From the NCBI RefSeq assembly GCF_001278035.1, contig NZ_CP009452.1, positions 2,699,501-2,763,500 on the forward strand: a stretch of 64,000 nucleotides of DNA, given 5' to 3'. Below, piece after piece: positions 33,914 to 42,740 of this stretch. The notes under the pieces are model-generated. The model searched no databases and was not told where the DNA came from. It was given only the letters and a program-made list of their open reading frames with translations. Source of the DNA: Sphingopyxis sp. 113P3. Lineage in GTDB: Bacteria > Pseudomonadota > Alphaproteobacteria > Sphingomonadales > Sphingomonadaceae. Every line of letters begins with the position of its first letter. Position 1 is the first letter of the stretch. Made by a program: the position numbers and the translations under genes.

Positions 33914-34624
33914 ATGGCGAACAAGCGATATCCCGACGCAGCGACAGCTCTTGAGGGTATCCTCTTCGACGGAATGCAGATTTGCGCTGGTGGCTTTGGC
34001 CTTTGCGGCATACCCGAGCGGCTGATCGACGCGATCCGGGACTCCGGGGTCAAGGACCTCACCATCGCGAGCAACAATGCCGGCGTCGACGGCGAAGGGC
34101 TCGGCAAGCTCCTGCGCACGCGCCAGATCAGGAAGATGATCTCCTCCTATGTCGGCGAGAACAAGGAATTCGAGCGGCAATATCTCGCAGGCGAACTCGA
34201 GGTCGAATTCTGCCCGCAGGGTACGCTCGCGGAACGCTGCCGCGCTGGCGGCGCGGGTATTCCGGGATTTTACACCAGGACCGGCGTCGGCACTGCGGTC
34301 GCCGAGGGCAAGGAAGTCCGCTCGTTCGACGGCGAGGACTATATCCTCGAACGCGGCATCTTTGCAGACCTTGCGATCATCAAGGGCTGGAAAGCAGACG
34401 AGAGCGGGAACCTCATCTTCCGCAAGACCGCGCGCAACTTCAACCAGCCGATGGCGACCGCGGCGAAGATCTGCGTCGCAGAGGTCGAAGAGATTGTTCC
34501 CGTCGGGAGCCTCGACCCCGACGCCATTCATTTGCCGGGCATCTATGTGAAGCGGCTCGTTCTCGGCGCGCCCTATGACAAGAAGATCGAGTTCCGCACC
34601 GTGCGGCCGCGGGAAGCCGCGTGA
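33914..34624 (+). CDS. scoA: 3-oxoacid CoA-transferase subunit A
   Basis: Alpha subunit of succinyl-CoA:3-ketoacid CoA-transferase, 236 residues. It shows the family block [16 protein letters not shown] (about 26-41), [15 protein letters not shown], the [30 protein letters not shown] segment (about 97-125) and [12 protein letters not shown]. Start at 33914 follows AGGAGG. It moves CoA between succinyl-CoA and acetoacetate-type acids. The next gene (a lipoprotein phosphatase) overlaps its stop by 4 bp, and subunit B comes after that. Confidence 0.95.
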   Translation: MANKRYPDAATALEGILFDGMQICAGGFGLCGIPERLIDAIRDSGVKDLTIASNNAGVDGEGLGKLLRTRQIRKMISSYVGENKEFERQYLAGELEVEFCPQGTLAERCRAGGAGIPGFYTRTGVGTAVAEGKEVRSFDGEDYILERGIFADLAIIKGWKADESGNLIFRKTARNFNQPMATAAKICVAEVEEIVPVGSLDPDAIHLPGIYVKRLVLGAPYDKKIEFRTVRPREAA

Positions 34625-35490
34625 AGCGCGCCCTCGCCCTGTCGCTTGGCCTCCTTCTTGCCGGCTGCGCGAGCACGGGAGGAAACTCCCTCGCGTCCGC
34701 GCCCGTCGCCCCCGGCGAACCGGCAACGCCGGCTACCGCGCTTCAATATCTTTATGGCTCGGCCGAGGCCGAAATCGCCGTGCGTGCGGTCAATATCCGG
34801 ATCGCTGACTATGTGAGGGAGCGGGTCAAGCAGCGGCCGCAGGACAGCGTCATCCTCGCGCCCGGTGCGCGCATCGAGGCGCCGCGCTTTGAGCCTTGCG
34901 GCGACAAGCCTTTCGCGGCGGTGTTCGATGCCGACGAGACGTTGATCTGGAACCTCGGCGCGACGCGCTACATGGCCGAGCGCGGTATCGCCTTTGATCC
35001 CAAGATCTGGGACAGTTGGGAAAAGACGGGCGCCGGCGCTGCCAAGGCGATGCCCGGGACCGCCGAGATGGTGAACGCGCTACGCGCCGTGGGCGTCACC
35101 GTGGTTGCCAATACCAACCGTCTCGCCGCCAATGCCGAGGGCGCCGAAGCAACGCTGCGGGCGGCGGGCCTCGGCGAGTTCAAGCATGGTGAGACCTTGT
35201 TCCTAGCGGGCGACGATGCCGGCGGATCGAGCAAGGATGGGCGCCGCGCCGCGATCGCCTCGAAATTTTGCGTGATCGCGATGGCGGGCGACCAGCTCGG
35301 CGACTTCAGCCAGCAATTCAATGAGAAGACGCTGGCGCCGGGAGCGCGGATCGCGCTCGCGACCGGCCCTGCCGCTTCCGCGCTCTGGAACCAGGGCTGG
35401 TTTCTCTTTCCCAACCCCGTCTATGGTCCGTGGGACCGGCTGGGCTGGGATGATCTTTTCCCCTCCGACACCCATTGGGAGCCGAAATAA
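34621..35490 (+). CDS. Lipoprotein acid phosphatase, class B / e(P4) 5'-nucleotidase family
   Basis: HAD-superfamily IIIB phosphatase of 289 residues. A signal peptide ends in the lipobox LLLAGC (Cys16), so it should be lipid-anchored in the envelope. The catalytic motif is [10 protein letters not shown] (about 103-112), then the W...[16 protein letters not shown] block typical of e(P4)-like enzymes, and [12 protein letters not shown] with the metal Asp. They dephosphorylate nucleotides outside the cytoplasm. GTG start overlaps the scoA stop (GTGA) and its stop overlaps the scoB ATG, so it is coupled to both. The position inside a cytoplasmic CoA-transferase operon is unusual. Confidence 0.88.
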   Translation: MKRALALSLGLLLAGCASTGGNSLASAPVAPGEPATPATALQYLYGSAEAEIAVRAVNIRIADYVRERVKQRPQDSVILAPGARIEAPRFEPCGDKPFAAVFDADETLIWNLGATRYMAERGIAFDPKIWDSWEKTGAGAAKAMPGTAEMVNALRAVGVTVVANTNRLAANAEGAEATLRAAGLGEFKHGETLFLAGDDAGGSSKDGRRAAIASKFCVIAMAGDQLGDFSQQFNEKTLAPGARIALATGPAASALWNQGWFLFPNPVYGPWDRLGWDDLFPSDTHWEPK

Positions 35491-36155
35491 TGGCCGACGA
35501 AAAAAAGGGCTGGACCCGTGACGACATGGCGGCGCGCGCCGCCAGGGAGCTGGAAGACGGCTATTATGTCAACCTTGGCATCGGTATTCCAACGCTGGTC
35601 GCCAATCATGTGCCCGCGGGCATGACGGTGACGCTCCAGTCGGAAAACGGCATGCTCGGGATCGGCCCCTTCCCCTATGAGGGCGAAGAGGATCCCGACC
35701 TCATCAATGCCGGCAAGCAGACGATCAGCGAACTGCCCCAGACCGCCTATTTCGGGTCGGAGCAGAGCTTCGCGATGATCCGCGGCGGCCACATCGACCT
35801 TGCAGTGCTCGGCGGCATGGAAGTCGCCGAGAATGGCGACCTTGCCAACTGGATGGTGCCCGGCAAGATGATCAAGGGCATGGGCGGCGCGATGGACTTG
35901 GTTGCAGGGGTGAAGAAGATCATCGTGGTGATGGAGCATGTGTCGAAAGACGGTAGCCCCAAGTTCATTCCCGAATGCACGCTTCCGCTCACCGGGAAAA
36001 ATGTCGTCGACATGATCGTCACCGACCTTGCGGTCTTCAAGCGCGACGATCATGCAAGCCCTTTCAAGCTTATCGAGCTGGCGCCCGGCGTGACGGCCGA
36101 GGAGGTCGCGGCGAAGACGACCGCCAGATATGAGACGGCGCTCGAGACAGCCTGA
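35490..36155 (+). CDS. scoB: 3-oxoacid CoA-transferase subunit B
   Basis: Beta subunit of the CoA-transferase, 221 residues. The catalytic Glu is in the SENGMLG motif (about residue 49), preceded by [17 protein letters not shown] and followed by [28 protein letters not shown], all hallmark blocks. Start at 35490 shares an A with the stop of the phosphatase gene. With scoA it would process acetoacetate or other 3-oxoacids. The final [16 protein letters not shown] is echoed in the next intergenic stretch. Confidence 0.95.
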   Translation: MADEKKGWTRDDMAARAARELEDGYYVNLGIGIPTLVANHVPAGMTVTLQSENGMLGIGPFPYEGEEDPDLINAGKQTISELPQTAYFGSEQSFAMIRGGHIDLAVLGGMEVAENGDLANWMVPGKMIKGMGGAMDLVAGVKKIIVVMEHVSKDGSPKFIPECTLPLTGKNVVDMIVTDLAVFKRDDHASPFKLIELAPGVTAEEVAAKTTARYETALETA

Positions 36156-36218
36156 CCCGGACGCCTGTGTTCGCGCCATTGAATCGCCGCGCGGCGCAGG
36201 GACCCGCTTGACCCGTTC

Positions 36219-36302
36219 ATCCATCCTGCCGTCTCCTTGGGGGTGACGGCGGGGAAAGTCGCGGCTAAGAGGGCGACCAAATATGAGGTCGCGATCACCC
36301 AA
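36219..36302 (+). pseudogene. Decayed scoB-like C-terminal fragment
   Basis: Between scoB and the next gene, the frame reads GVTAGKVAAKRATKYEVAI (36240-36296), which matches the scoB end [19 protein letters not shown] at 11 of 19 residues; the DNA also matches over about 50 bp. No intact subunit gene precedes it. It looks like the tail of a second scoB copy left after duplication and deletion. The ATG of the beta-lactamase-fold gene (36283) lies inside this fragment in another frame. Confidence 0.55.
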
Positions 36303-37581
36303 CAAGTCCGCTCTGCGGCTCCTTCTTGCTCCCGTTGCGCTCGCCGCTCTGGGTCTTGGCTGGTTTGGTCTTCACGCCTCGGGCGGCAGCCAGCCGCTCG
36401 CGAGCATCGCGATACCGATGAACGCTCCGGAGGACCTGCCCGACACGCCGGCCGAATGGCGCGGGCGGGTCGATTACGAGGCGATTGACCGGCAATTGAC
36501 CGACCTTTCACGCCGTCCCGAAATGGCGGGGCTTGCGGTTGCGGTGGTGGAGGACGGGAAGTTGCGCTTCGTGCGCACCTACGGCGTCGCCGACCGCTCA
36601 ACCGGGGCGCCGGTCACGCCGCAAACCCTCTTTCGCTGGGCCTCGGTTTCCAAGACCGCGACCGGCGTTCTCGCCGCCGCGATGGCGCGCGACGGGACGA
36701 TCGAGCTCGGCCGCCCCATCACCGCCTGGCGCACGTCGCTCCATCTCCCGGGCGGCGCCGAAGCGCGTGTCACGCTCGATCAATTGCTCGCCCAGCGTAC
36801 GGGCCTCACCAAGAATGCCTACGACGACCGGCTCGAAAACGGGCAGAATCCCGCGCTCCTGCGCGCAAACCTTGTCGATGCACCGCTGCAGTGCGAACCG
36901 GGTACCTGCCACACCTACCAGAATATCGCTTTCGATGCGGCGAGCGAAATATTGGGCGAGGCAGCGCAAAAGGCCTTTCCCGATGCGGTGAGTGAGCGGC
37001 TCTTCCTCCCGCTCGGCATGGTGAGCGCCGGGTTCGGAATGGAGCGGCTGACGGGCGCGAAGGACTGGGCGAAACCGCATCGCGGGCGGATGATCCTGCC
37101 GCTCAAGGAATCCTATTGGCGCGTTCCCGCCGCCGCAGGGGTCGAAAGCGATATTGTCGATTTTGCGCGCTGGATGCAGGCGATGATGGGCACGCGCCCC
37201 GAGGTGCTGCCAAAAGCTGTCTTGGAAATCGCTCACCGCCCGCGGGTCAATACCGCGCGCCTTTACGGGGGCGCGCTGCGTCAGGCGACGAGCGATGCAG
37301 GCTATGGTCTCGGCTGGCGGAGCTTCAGCTATGAGGGGCGCAGGGTTGAAGGCCATTCGGGCGCGGTTTCAGGCTACCGCGCCACGATGATGTTCGAACC
37401 GGCGACCCGTACCGGCGTGGTGGCCATGTGGAACAGCGACTGGGGCTTCCCGTTTCGCATCCCATTCGCCGTGTTCGACAGCTATCACAAGCGCGAAGAT
37501 GCGCGCTGGCTCGACCTTCGTGAATTGCCGAAGGTCAAAGAGGATGTGGCTGCAAGGCGTGCGAGGCCATCGGCGGGCTGA
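36283..37581 (+). CDS. Serine beta-lactamase-fold hydrolase (class C/esterase type)
   Basis: Protein of 432 residues with an N-terminal hydrophobic segment (about 11-30), so exported or membrane-tethered. The penicillin-binding-like motifs are SVSK (about 122-125, Ser nucleophile and Lys), the YQN triad (about 211-213) and HSG (about 359-361), typical of class C beta-lactamase-related esterases and D-aminopeptidases. No proof of lactamase activity. The ATG at 36283 lies in the decayed scoB tail; no good ribosome binding site is seen, so a slightly later start is possible. Confidence 0.88.
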   Translation: MRSRSPNKSALRLLLAPVALAALGLGWFGLHASGGSQPLASIAIPMNAPEDLPDTPAEWRGRVDYEAIDRQLTDLSRRPEMAGLAVAVVEDGKLRFVRTYGVADRSTGAPVTPQTLFRWASVSKTATGVLAAAMARDGTIELGRPITAWRTSLHLPGGAEARVTLDQLLAQRTGLTKNAYDDRLENGQNPALLRANLVDAPLQCEPGTCHTYQNIAFDAASEILGEAAQKAFPDAVSERLFLPLGMVSAGFGMERLTGAKDWAKPHRGRMILPLKESYWRVPAAAGVESDIVDFARWMQAMMGTRPEVLPKAVLEIAHRPRVNTARLYGGALRQATSDAGYGLGWRSFSYEGRRVEGHSGAVSGYRATMMFEPATRTGVVAMWNSDWGFPFRIPFAVFDSYHKREDARWLDLRELPKVKEDVAARRARPSAG

Positions 37582-37605
37582 AAGCAATGCGAAGGGGGGC
37601 TTCCC

Positions 37606-38286
37606 ATGTACGAGCTGATCACCGCCAACCGCAACTATTCGAGCTGGTCGCTGCGACCCTGGGTGCTGATGAAAGGGCTCGAAATCGCGTTCGAGGACCG
37701 GATCGAGCCTTTTACGCAGCCCGTCAACTACGACGCCTTCCGTAGCTTTTCTCCCACTGGACAAGTGCCCGCGCTGATCGACGGTGAGCGGACAATTTAC
37801 GATTCGCTCGGTATCACCCTCTATCTTGCCGACCGGCACGATGGCGTTTGGCCGAGCGATCCCGACGCACGCGCTTTTGCGCAATGCGCTGTCTGCGAGA
37901 TGCACAGCGGATTTGGCGCACTGAGGAACGATTGCACGATGAACGTTGGCGTTCGCGTGCAGCCCAAGCCGATGTCGGATGCACTGAAGGCCAACGTCGG
38001 GCGGATCCGCGAGATGTTCGAAGACGGACTTGCGCGTTTCGGCGGGCCGTGGCTTGCGGGCGCGACCTTCAGTGCCCTCGATGCCTTCTTTGCGCCCGTG
38101 GCTTTCCGAATCCGCACCTATGGTCTCGACGTCGGCGCCGGAGAGGCCTGGGTCACAGCGATGCTCGCCCATCCCGCGATGCAGGAGTGGGAAGCACAGG
38201 CCCTTACCGAAAGCTGGCGCGAGGAAAGCCACGAAGCCGAGTTGGCGGCAGCGGGCGTGATCACTGCGGATTACCGCAAAGCCTGA
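37606..38286 (+). CDS. Glutathione S-transferase family protein
   Basis: GST of 226 residues. The N-terminal thioredoxin-like domain has ITANRNYSSWSLRPWVLMK (catalytic Ser/Tyr region, about 5-23), the cis-Pro in GQVPALIDG and IYDSLGITLYLADRH; the rest is the helical domain with ATFSALDAFFAPVAFR. These proteins conjugate glutathione or act as maleylacetoacetate-type isomerases. It follows the beta-lactamase-fold gene by 24 bp and is convergent with crtZ, 6 bp apart. Confidence 0.9.
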   Translation: MYELITANRNYSSWSLRPWVLMKGLEIAFEDRIEPFTQPVNYDAFRSFSPTGQVPALIDGERTIYDSLGITLYLADRHDGVWPSDPDARAFAQCAVCEMHSGFGALRNDCTMNVGVRVQPKPMSDALKANVGRIREMFEDGLARFGGPWLAGATFSALDAFFAPVAFRIRTYGLDVGAGEAWVTAMLAHPAMQEWEAQALTESWREESHEAELAAAGVITADYRKA

Positions 38287-38292
38287 CCGTCG

Positions 38293-38811
38293 CTATTCCG
38301 CAAGGGCCTCGCGCACGACGGCGACCCCCGCCTCACGTTGCGCCTTGAGCTCGGCCTTCAGTGCCGCGGGATCGCGCGCGAAGAGGAAGCCGAAGCTGAC
38401 CCCGCCTTCCTTGCCCAAAGTCGCATGGTGGAGCTTGTGCGCTTGGACGAGCCGCTTTGCGTAGCCGCGCCGCGGCACCCAGCGAAACCAGCGCTGGTGG
38501 ACGAGGCCGTCATGCGCGAGCGTGTAGAGGATGCCGTAAGAGAGAATGCCGAGCCCGATCCACGTCCCCGGCTCCCACGCACGGGCGCCCATGATCATCG
38601 GGCTGCCCAAGGCGAACATTGAAATGCTCATCGCGGCGCCCGCAAGTGCGAAGCGGTCATTCTTCTCGAGCACGCCATCGTGCGGCTCGTGGTGATCGCG
38701 GTGCCATGCCCAACCGAAGCCGTGCATGATATATTTGTGGCTCGCCCAGGCGACGCCCTCCATCGCCGCAACGCTGGCAAGAACAAGGAAAAGGATGGCG
38801 GCGGTCGACAT
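38293..38811 (-). CDS. crtZ: Beta-carotene hydroxylase CrtZ
   Basis: Membrane di-iron hydroxylase of 172 residues. It carries the four histidine clusters of the family: HKYIMHG (about 25-31), HRDHHEPHD (about 37-45), HDGLVHQRW (about 101-109) and HKLHHA (about 125-130), between about four hydrophobic helices. It adds hydroxyls at C3/C3' of beta-carotene rings to give zeaxanthin, on the way to nostoxanthin-type pigments of sphingomonads. No other crt gene lies nearby. The ATG at 38811 gives the family length; the frame is open far upstream but over leuC. Confidence 0.94.
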   Translation of the reverse strand: MSTAAILFLVLASVAAMEGVAWASHKYIMHGFGWAWHRDHHEPHDGVLEKNDRFALAGAAMSISMFALGSPMIMGARAWEPGTWIGLGILSYGILYTLAHDGLVHQRWFRWVPRRGYAKRLVQAHKLHHATLGKEGGVSFGFLFARDPAALKAELKAQREAGVAVVREALAE

Positions 38812-38927
38812 GGCCAGAGTATAGACCGCTCCTCTTCCCGGCGCACCCTCCTTCCGCAATCCCGCGCGGCGAAATCGAAATCGCGCACGCCCCGCGACCG
38901 AAAATTTCGTTTCCTTCCGCCACTGGC

Positions 38928-38943
38928 TTGCATTGTTATGCAA
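38928..38943. promoter_or_regulatory. Palindrome just upstream of leuC
   Basis: TTGCAT and ATGCAA arms with a TGTT centre, 18 bp before the leuC ATG at 38962. It sits where a ribosome binding site or operator would be; no strong Shine-Dalgarno is visible. Function unknown. Confidence 0.4.
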
Positions 38944-38961
38944 CCGGCTTAAGTGGACGGC

Positions 38962-40392
38962 ATGACTCGGCCCCGCACTCTCTATGAAAAGATCTGGGAC
39001 GCGCACGTCGTCGAACGGCGTCCCGACGGAACCTGCCTGATCTTCATCGACCGGCACCTCGTCCATGAAGTGACGAGCCCGCAGGCGTTCGCAGGCCTTC
39101 GCGCAAGCGGTCGCACGGTGCGCCGGCCCGATCTCACGCTTGCGGTGCCCGATCATAATGTGCCGACTACAGCGCGGCTCGATGCGGCGGGGAACAAGCT
39201 GCCGATCACCGATCCCGAGAGTGCAGCGCAGCTTGCAGCGCTCGAGACGAACGCGCCCGATTTCGGCATTCGCTATATCGACGCGGTCGCGCCCGAACAG
39301 GGCATCGTTCACGTGGTCGGACCCGAGCAGGGCTTTTCGCTGCCCGGCGCGACGATCGTCTGCGGCGACAGCCACACCGCCTGCCACGGCGGCATCGGCG
39401 CGCTCGCCTTCGGCATTGGAACGAGCGAGGTCGAGCATGTGCTCGCGACGCAGACGCTGCTGCTCCAGCCTGCAAAGACGATGGAAGTCCGCGTCGAGGG
39501 CGAGATCGGCCCCGGTGTCAGCGCGAAGGACATCATTCTCCACATCACCGGCACGATCGGCGCCGCAGGCGGGACAGGCCATGTCATCGAATATACGGGC
39601 AGCGCCATCCGCGCGCTGTCGATCGAGGGTCGCCTCACGATCAGCAACATGGCAATCGAGGGCGGAGCGCGCGCCGGGCTGATCGCACCCGACGAGACGA
39701 CCTTCGCCTATCTCAAGGGCCGGCCCTATGCGCCGAGGGGTGCCGACTGGGACGCCGCGGTCGCCTATTGGAAAAGCCTCGCGACCGATCCCGGCGCGAC
39801 CTACGACAAGGTGGTCGTGATCGACGCTGCGGACATCGCGCCGAGCGTGACATGGGGTACGAGCCCCGAGGATGTCGTGCCGATCACCGGCGTTGTCCCC
39901 GATCCTGCAAGCTTCGCCGACCCCTCCAAACAGACCGCCGCTGCCAAGAGCCTTGCCTATATGGGGCTTGAACCGGGTATGCGGATGCAGGACGTGCCGG
40001 TGGAGAATATCTTCATCGGCAGCTGCACCAACAGCCGCATCGAGGACATGCGCGCCGCCGCTGCGGTCATCAAGGGCCGCAAAAAGGCCCCGAACGTCAA
40101 ATGGGCGATCGTCGTCCCCGGCTCGGGTCTCGTGAAGCGGCAGGCCGAGGCCGAAGGGCTCGACCGCATTTTCATCGAGGCGGGTCTTGAATGGCGCGAG
40201 CCAGGCTGTTCGGCGTGCCTTGCGATGAACCCCGACAAGGTGCCCACCGGTGAGCGCTGTGCATCGACGAGCAACCGCAATTTCGTCGGCCGCCAGGGGC
40301 CCGGCGCGCGTACCCACCTCGTCAGCCCCGCGATGGCCGCGGCGGCAGCGGTGACCGGCAAGCTCACTGACGTCAGGGAGTTGATGGCATGA
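38962..40392 (+). CDS. leuC: 3-isopropylmalate dehydratase large subunit
   Basis: LeuC of 476 residues, family length. It has [12 protein letters not shown], the substrate block PDHNVPT (about 60), [10 protein letters not shown], and three cluster cysteines in [16 protein letters not shown] (about 350) and [12 protein letters not shown] (about 412-415) for the [4Fe-4S] centre. It isomerises 2- to 3-isopropylmalate in leucine synthesis. The ATG at 38962 is used; a GTG at 38953 is the alternative. Its stop overlaps leuD by 4 bp (ATGA). Confidence 0.96.
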   Translation: MTRPRTLYEKIWDAHVVERRPDGTCLIFIDRHLVHEVTSPQAFAGLRASGRTVRRPDLTLAVPDHNVPTTARLDAAGNKLPITDPESAAQLAALETNAPDFGIRYIDAVAPEQGIVHVVGPEQGFSLPGATIVCGDSHTACHGGIGALAFGIGTSEVEHVLATQTLLLQPAKTMEVRVEGEIGPGVSAKDIILHITGTIGAAGGTGHVIEYTGSAIRALSIEGRLTISNMAIEGGARAGLIAPDETTFAYLKGRPYAPRGADWDAAVAYWKSLATDPGATYDKVVVIDAADIAPSVTWGTSPEDVVPITGVVPDPASFADPSKQTAAAKSLAYMGLEPGMRMQDVPVENIFIGSCTNSRIEDMRAAAAVIKGRKKAPNVKWAIVVPGSGLVKRQAEAEGLDRIFIEAGLEWREPGCSACLAMNPDKVPTGERCASTSNRNFVGRQGPGARTHLVSPAMAAAAAVTGKLTDVRELMA

Positions 40393-40979
40393 CCCCGCTG
40401 GAAAAGGTCGAGGGCCGCGCGATTCCGCTCGGACTCAAGAATGTCGACACCGACGTCATCATTCCTGCGCACTGGCTGAAGACGACGACCCGCGAGGGCA
40501 TGGGACGCGGCGCGTTCGAGAGCCTTCGCGCCGACCCCGACAATCTCTTCGACCGGGCCGAATACAGGGGCGCACCGATCCTCATCGCGGGCGACAATTT
40601 CGGCTGCGGCTCGAGCCGCGAGCACGCGGCATGGGCGCTCGGCGATCTCGGCATCCGCGTCGTGATCGCGCCGAGCTATTCCGACATCTTCTCGGGCAAT
40701 GCGGTCAAGAACGGCATCCTGCCGGTCGTGCTCCCGCAGGCTGCGATCGACCGATTGATGGAAGTCGCAGCGACCGATCCCATCCATGTCGATCTCGACA
40801 CGCAGACCGTAACGACGCCCTTCCAGGACCGTTTCACCTTTGAAATCGACCCGTTTCGCAAGATGTGCCTGCTCGAAGGGCTCGACGAGATTTCGCTGAC
40901 CGAGAAAAGCGGCGCGGCCATAGACGCCTATGAAAAGACCCTCGATGCCGAGCGGCCGTGGATGCGGCCTGCCGTCTGA
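40389..40979 (+). CDS. leuD: 3-isopropylmalate dehydratase small subunit
   Basis: LeuD of 196 residues. It reads [14 protein letters not shown] near the start and [17 protein letters not shown] (about 68-84), the swivelling-domain signature. It completes the LeuCD heterodimer. ATG overlaps the leuC stop, so the subunits are coupled. leuB and leuA are not in the window. Confidence 0.96.
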   Translation: MTPLEKVEGRAIPLGLKNVDTDVIIPAHWLKTTTREGMGRGAFESLRADPDNLFDRAEYRGAPILIAGDNFGCGSSREHAAWALGDLGIRVVIAPSYSDIFSGNAVKNGILPVVLPQAAIDRLMEVAATDPIHVDLDTQTVTTPFQDRFTFEIDPFRKMCLLEGLDEISLTEKSGAAIDAYEKTLDAERPWMRPAV

Positions 40980-41000
40980 TAATCTGAATAAAAGGAGACG

Positions 41001-41999
41001 ATGATGAAGGCTCTTCTGTCGACCGCGACCGGCGGCCCCGAGACGCTGACGCTCGGCGAACTGCCGCGCCCGACCGCGGGCAAGGGGCAGATCGTCATCG
41101 ACGTCAAGGCCTGCGCGGTCAACTTCCCTGACGTGCTGATCATCGAGGACAAATATCAGTTTCGCCCCGAGCGCCCCTTCGCGCCGGGCGGCGAGGTGGC
41201 AGGGCTCGTCGCCGAGATCGGTGAAGGCGTCACCGAGTTCAAGGTCGGCGACCGCGTGATTGCGGGCTGCGGCAACGGCGGCATGTCGGAGGCCGTCGCC
41301 GTCGGCGTGCACAATGCCTATCACCTGCCCGAGGGCCATGATTTTGCCGAAGGCGCATCGCTCCTGATGACCTATGGCACCTCCATTCACGCGCTGGTCG
41401 ATCGCGGTCATATCAAGGAGGGCGATACGCTGCTCGTTCTCGGCGCATCGGGCGGCGTCGGTATCGCGGCGGTCGAACTCGGCAAGGCGTTTGGCGCGAG
41501 GGTCGTCGCGGGCGTTTCGAGCGAGGAAAAGGCCCAGATCGCGCGCGCGGCAGGCGCCGACGAGGTGGTCGTCTATGGCCGCCAGCCGTTCGACAAGGAC
41601 CAGTCGAAAGACCTTGCGAACAAGTTCAAGGAAGCGGTGGGGCCGAACGGCGCCAACCTCGTCTACGACGCCGTCGGCGGCGATTATGCCGAACCCGCAC
41701 TGCGCTCGATCGCATGGGAGGGTCGCTATCTTGTCGTCGGCTTCCCCGCGGGCATCCCGCGCCTGCCGCTCAACCTGACGCTCCTCAAGAGCTGCGATGT
41801 CGCGGGTGTCTTCTGGGGCGCCTTCGTCGCGCGTGAGCCGGTGCGCAACCGCGCCAATATCGCGCGCCTGTTCCAGCTTTGGGAACAGGGCAAGATCAGC
41901 CCGCGGGTCACCGAAACCTTCGCGCTCGAGGACGGCGGGAAGGCGATCGCGAAGCTCGGCGATCGCACCGCGGTCGGCAAGCTGGTCATCACCCTCTGA
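41001..41999 (+). CDS. NADPH:quinone oxidoreductase, zinc-free MDR family
   Basis: Medium-chain reductase of 332 residues. It shows the quinone-reductase signature around ACAVNFPDVLIIEDKYQ (about 37-53), FAPGGEVAGLVAEIG, the Rossmann loop VLGASGGVGIAAVELGKAFGA (about 148-168) and a C-terminal KLVITL. No zinc ligands are present. It follows leuD by 21 bp with AAAGGAG before the start; the second Met (41004) is an equal choice. It probably detoxifies quinones or enones; no leucine-pathway role is implied. Confidence 0.9.
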   Translation: MMKALLSTATGGPETLTLGELPRPTAGKGQIVIDVKACAVNFPDVLIIEDKYQFRPERPFAPGGEVAGLVAEIGEGVTEFKVGDRVIAGCGNGGMSEAVAVGVHNAYHLPEGHDFAEGASLLMTYGTSIHALVDRGHIKEGDTLLVLGASGGVGIAAVELGKAFGARVVAGVSSEEKAQIARAAGADEVVVYGRQPFDKDQSKDLANKFKEAVGPNGANLVYDAVGGDYAEPALRSIAWEGRYLVVGFPAGIPRLPLNLTLLKSCDVAGVFWGAFVAREPVRNRANIARLFQLWEQGKISPRVTETFALEDGGKAIAKLGDRTAVGKLVITL

Positions 42000-42286
42000 A
42001 ATACCGGCCCGACCCGGCGCTGACCGAGGCGCTGCGCGCACTCGCCGCATCATCGGGGAAGCTTGAACTGCGCGTCACGCCGGGCGCGAGCCGCGATGCT
42101 GTCGCCATCGCGGACGGGATTGTGCAGGTGCGCGTGACCGCCCCTCCAGCCGATGGCGCTGCAAATGAGGCGGTGCTGAAACTTCTCGCCGCAGCGCTCG
42201 GCTGCGCGCGCCGCGACCTGACGCTCCTGCGCGGAGCCACCGGGCGCACAAAGCTTGTCGGGGTCGATCTTCCGGGCGGCAATTAA
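41996..42286 (+). CDS. DUF167 family protein (YggU-like), apparent CTG start
   Basis: Small protein of 96 residues. It has the DUF167 blocks LELRVTPGASRDAV (about 22-35) and VRVTAPPADGAANEAVLKLLA (about 42-62), ending TGRTKLVGV. There is no ATG, GTG or TTG in frame between the overlapping oxidoreductase gene and the conserved domain. A CTG at 41996 overlaps the TGA stop of the oxidoreductase as CTGA, mimicking the common ATGA coupling, and gives a normal-length protein. A TTG at 41879 would add an unrelated 39-residue leader read from the oxidoreductase gene. Function unknown. Confidence 0.75.
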   Translation: MKYRPDPALTEALRALAASSGKLELRVTPGASRDAVAIADGIVQVRVTAPPADGAANEAVLKLLAAALGCARRDLTLLRGATGRTKLVGVDLPGGN

Positions 42287-42352
42287 CGCTTTGTCAGGGG
42301 CTTTCCCCTAATGTGCGAAGTACGACAGAACCGGGCGCAAGGGTGGGATTTC

Positions 42353-42646
42353 ATGGCGACTCGCCGTTCGATAGGGGAACCAGGTGCCGCGGGCGTGGCG
42401 AATATCTCGCGCACCCGCCGCGCGCAGCTCGTTGCCGAGTTCGAAGGCGAACTGGGCATTGATCACCAGGCACGCGCCCGCGCCGCCTATGAAGCGCGGC
42501 GCTGGCAGATCATCAAGACGGTGATCGTCTGGACGATCGCGATCATGTTCTTCCTGATCGCGTGCCAGAAATTATGGCTCATGGGCCTCGAAGTCGATCA
42601 GCCTTTTTCCGATCTCGATCCGATGAAGAGCCTTTTCGGCGATTAG
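42353..42646 (+). CDS. Small membrane protein of unknown function
   Basis: Protein of 97 residues. A basic, Ala/Arg-rich N-terminal half (about 1-48) with likely amphipathic helix is followed by one transmembrane helix (about 51-72, TVIVWTIAIMFFLIACQKLWLM) and an acidic C-terminus. ATG at 42353 is preferred to 42311 because the longer form adds an unlikely leader. It has no close named family that I recognise. Convergent with sdhA. Confidence 0.65.
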   Translation: MATRRSIGEPGAAGVANISRTRRAQLVAEFEGELGIDHQARARAAYEARRWQIIKTVIVWTIAIMFFLIACQKLWLMGLEVDQPFSDLDPMKSLFGD

Positions 42647-42661
42647 CCCCACGCGCCGCGT

Positions 42662-42679
42662 CAAAGCCGCAAGGCTTTG
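42662..42679. terminator. Stem-loop between the small membrane protein and sdhA
   Basis: CAAAGCC and GGCTTTG form a perfect 7-bp stem with a GCAA tetraloop, a very stable hairpin, in the convergent gap. No T-run on either strand; probably protects or ends both transcripts. Confidence 0.5.
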
Positions 42680-42740
42680 CATCAGCCCGCAGCCTTCATC
42701 CCCGCATCGCCGAAAGAAGAGCCGCCCAAAAGGCGCGGGA

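Noticed and set aside
38812..40317. N-terminal extension of crtZ by about 500 codons
   Set aside because: The added part lies antisense to leuC and has no homology features; CrtZ itself is complete from 38811.
39957..42053. Minus-strand open frame of about 698 codons opposite leuC-leuD-oxidoreductase
   Set aside because: Shadow of three solid plus-strand genes; no conserved motif.
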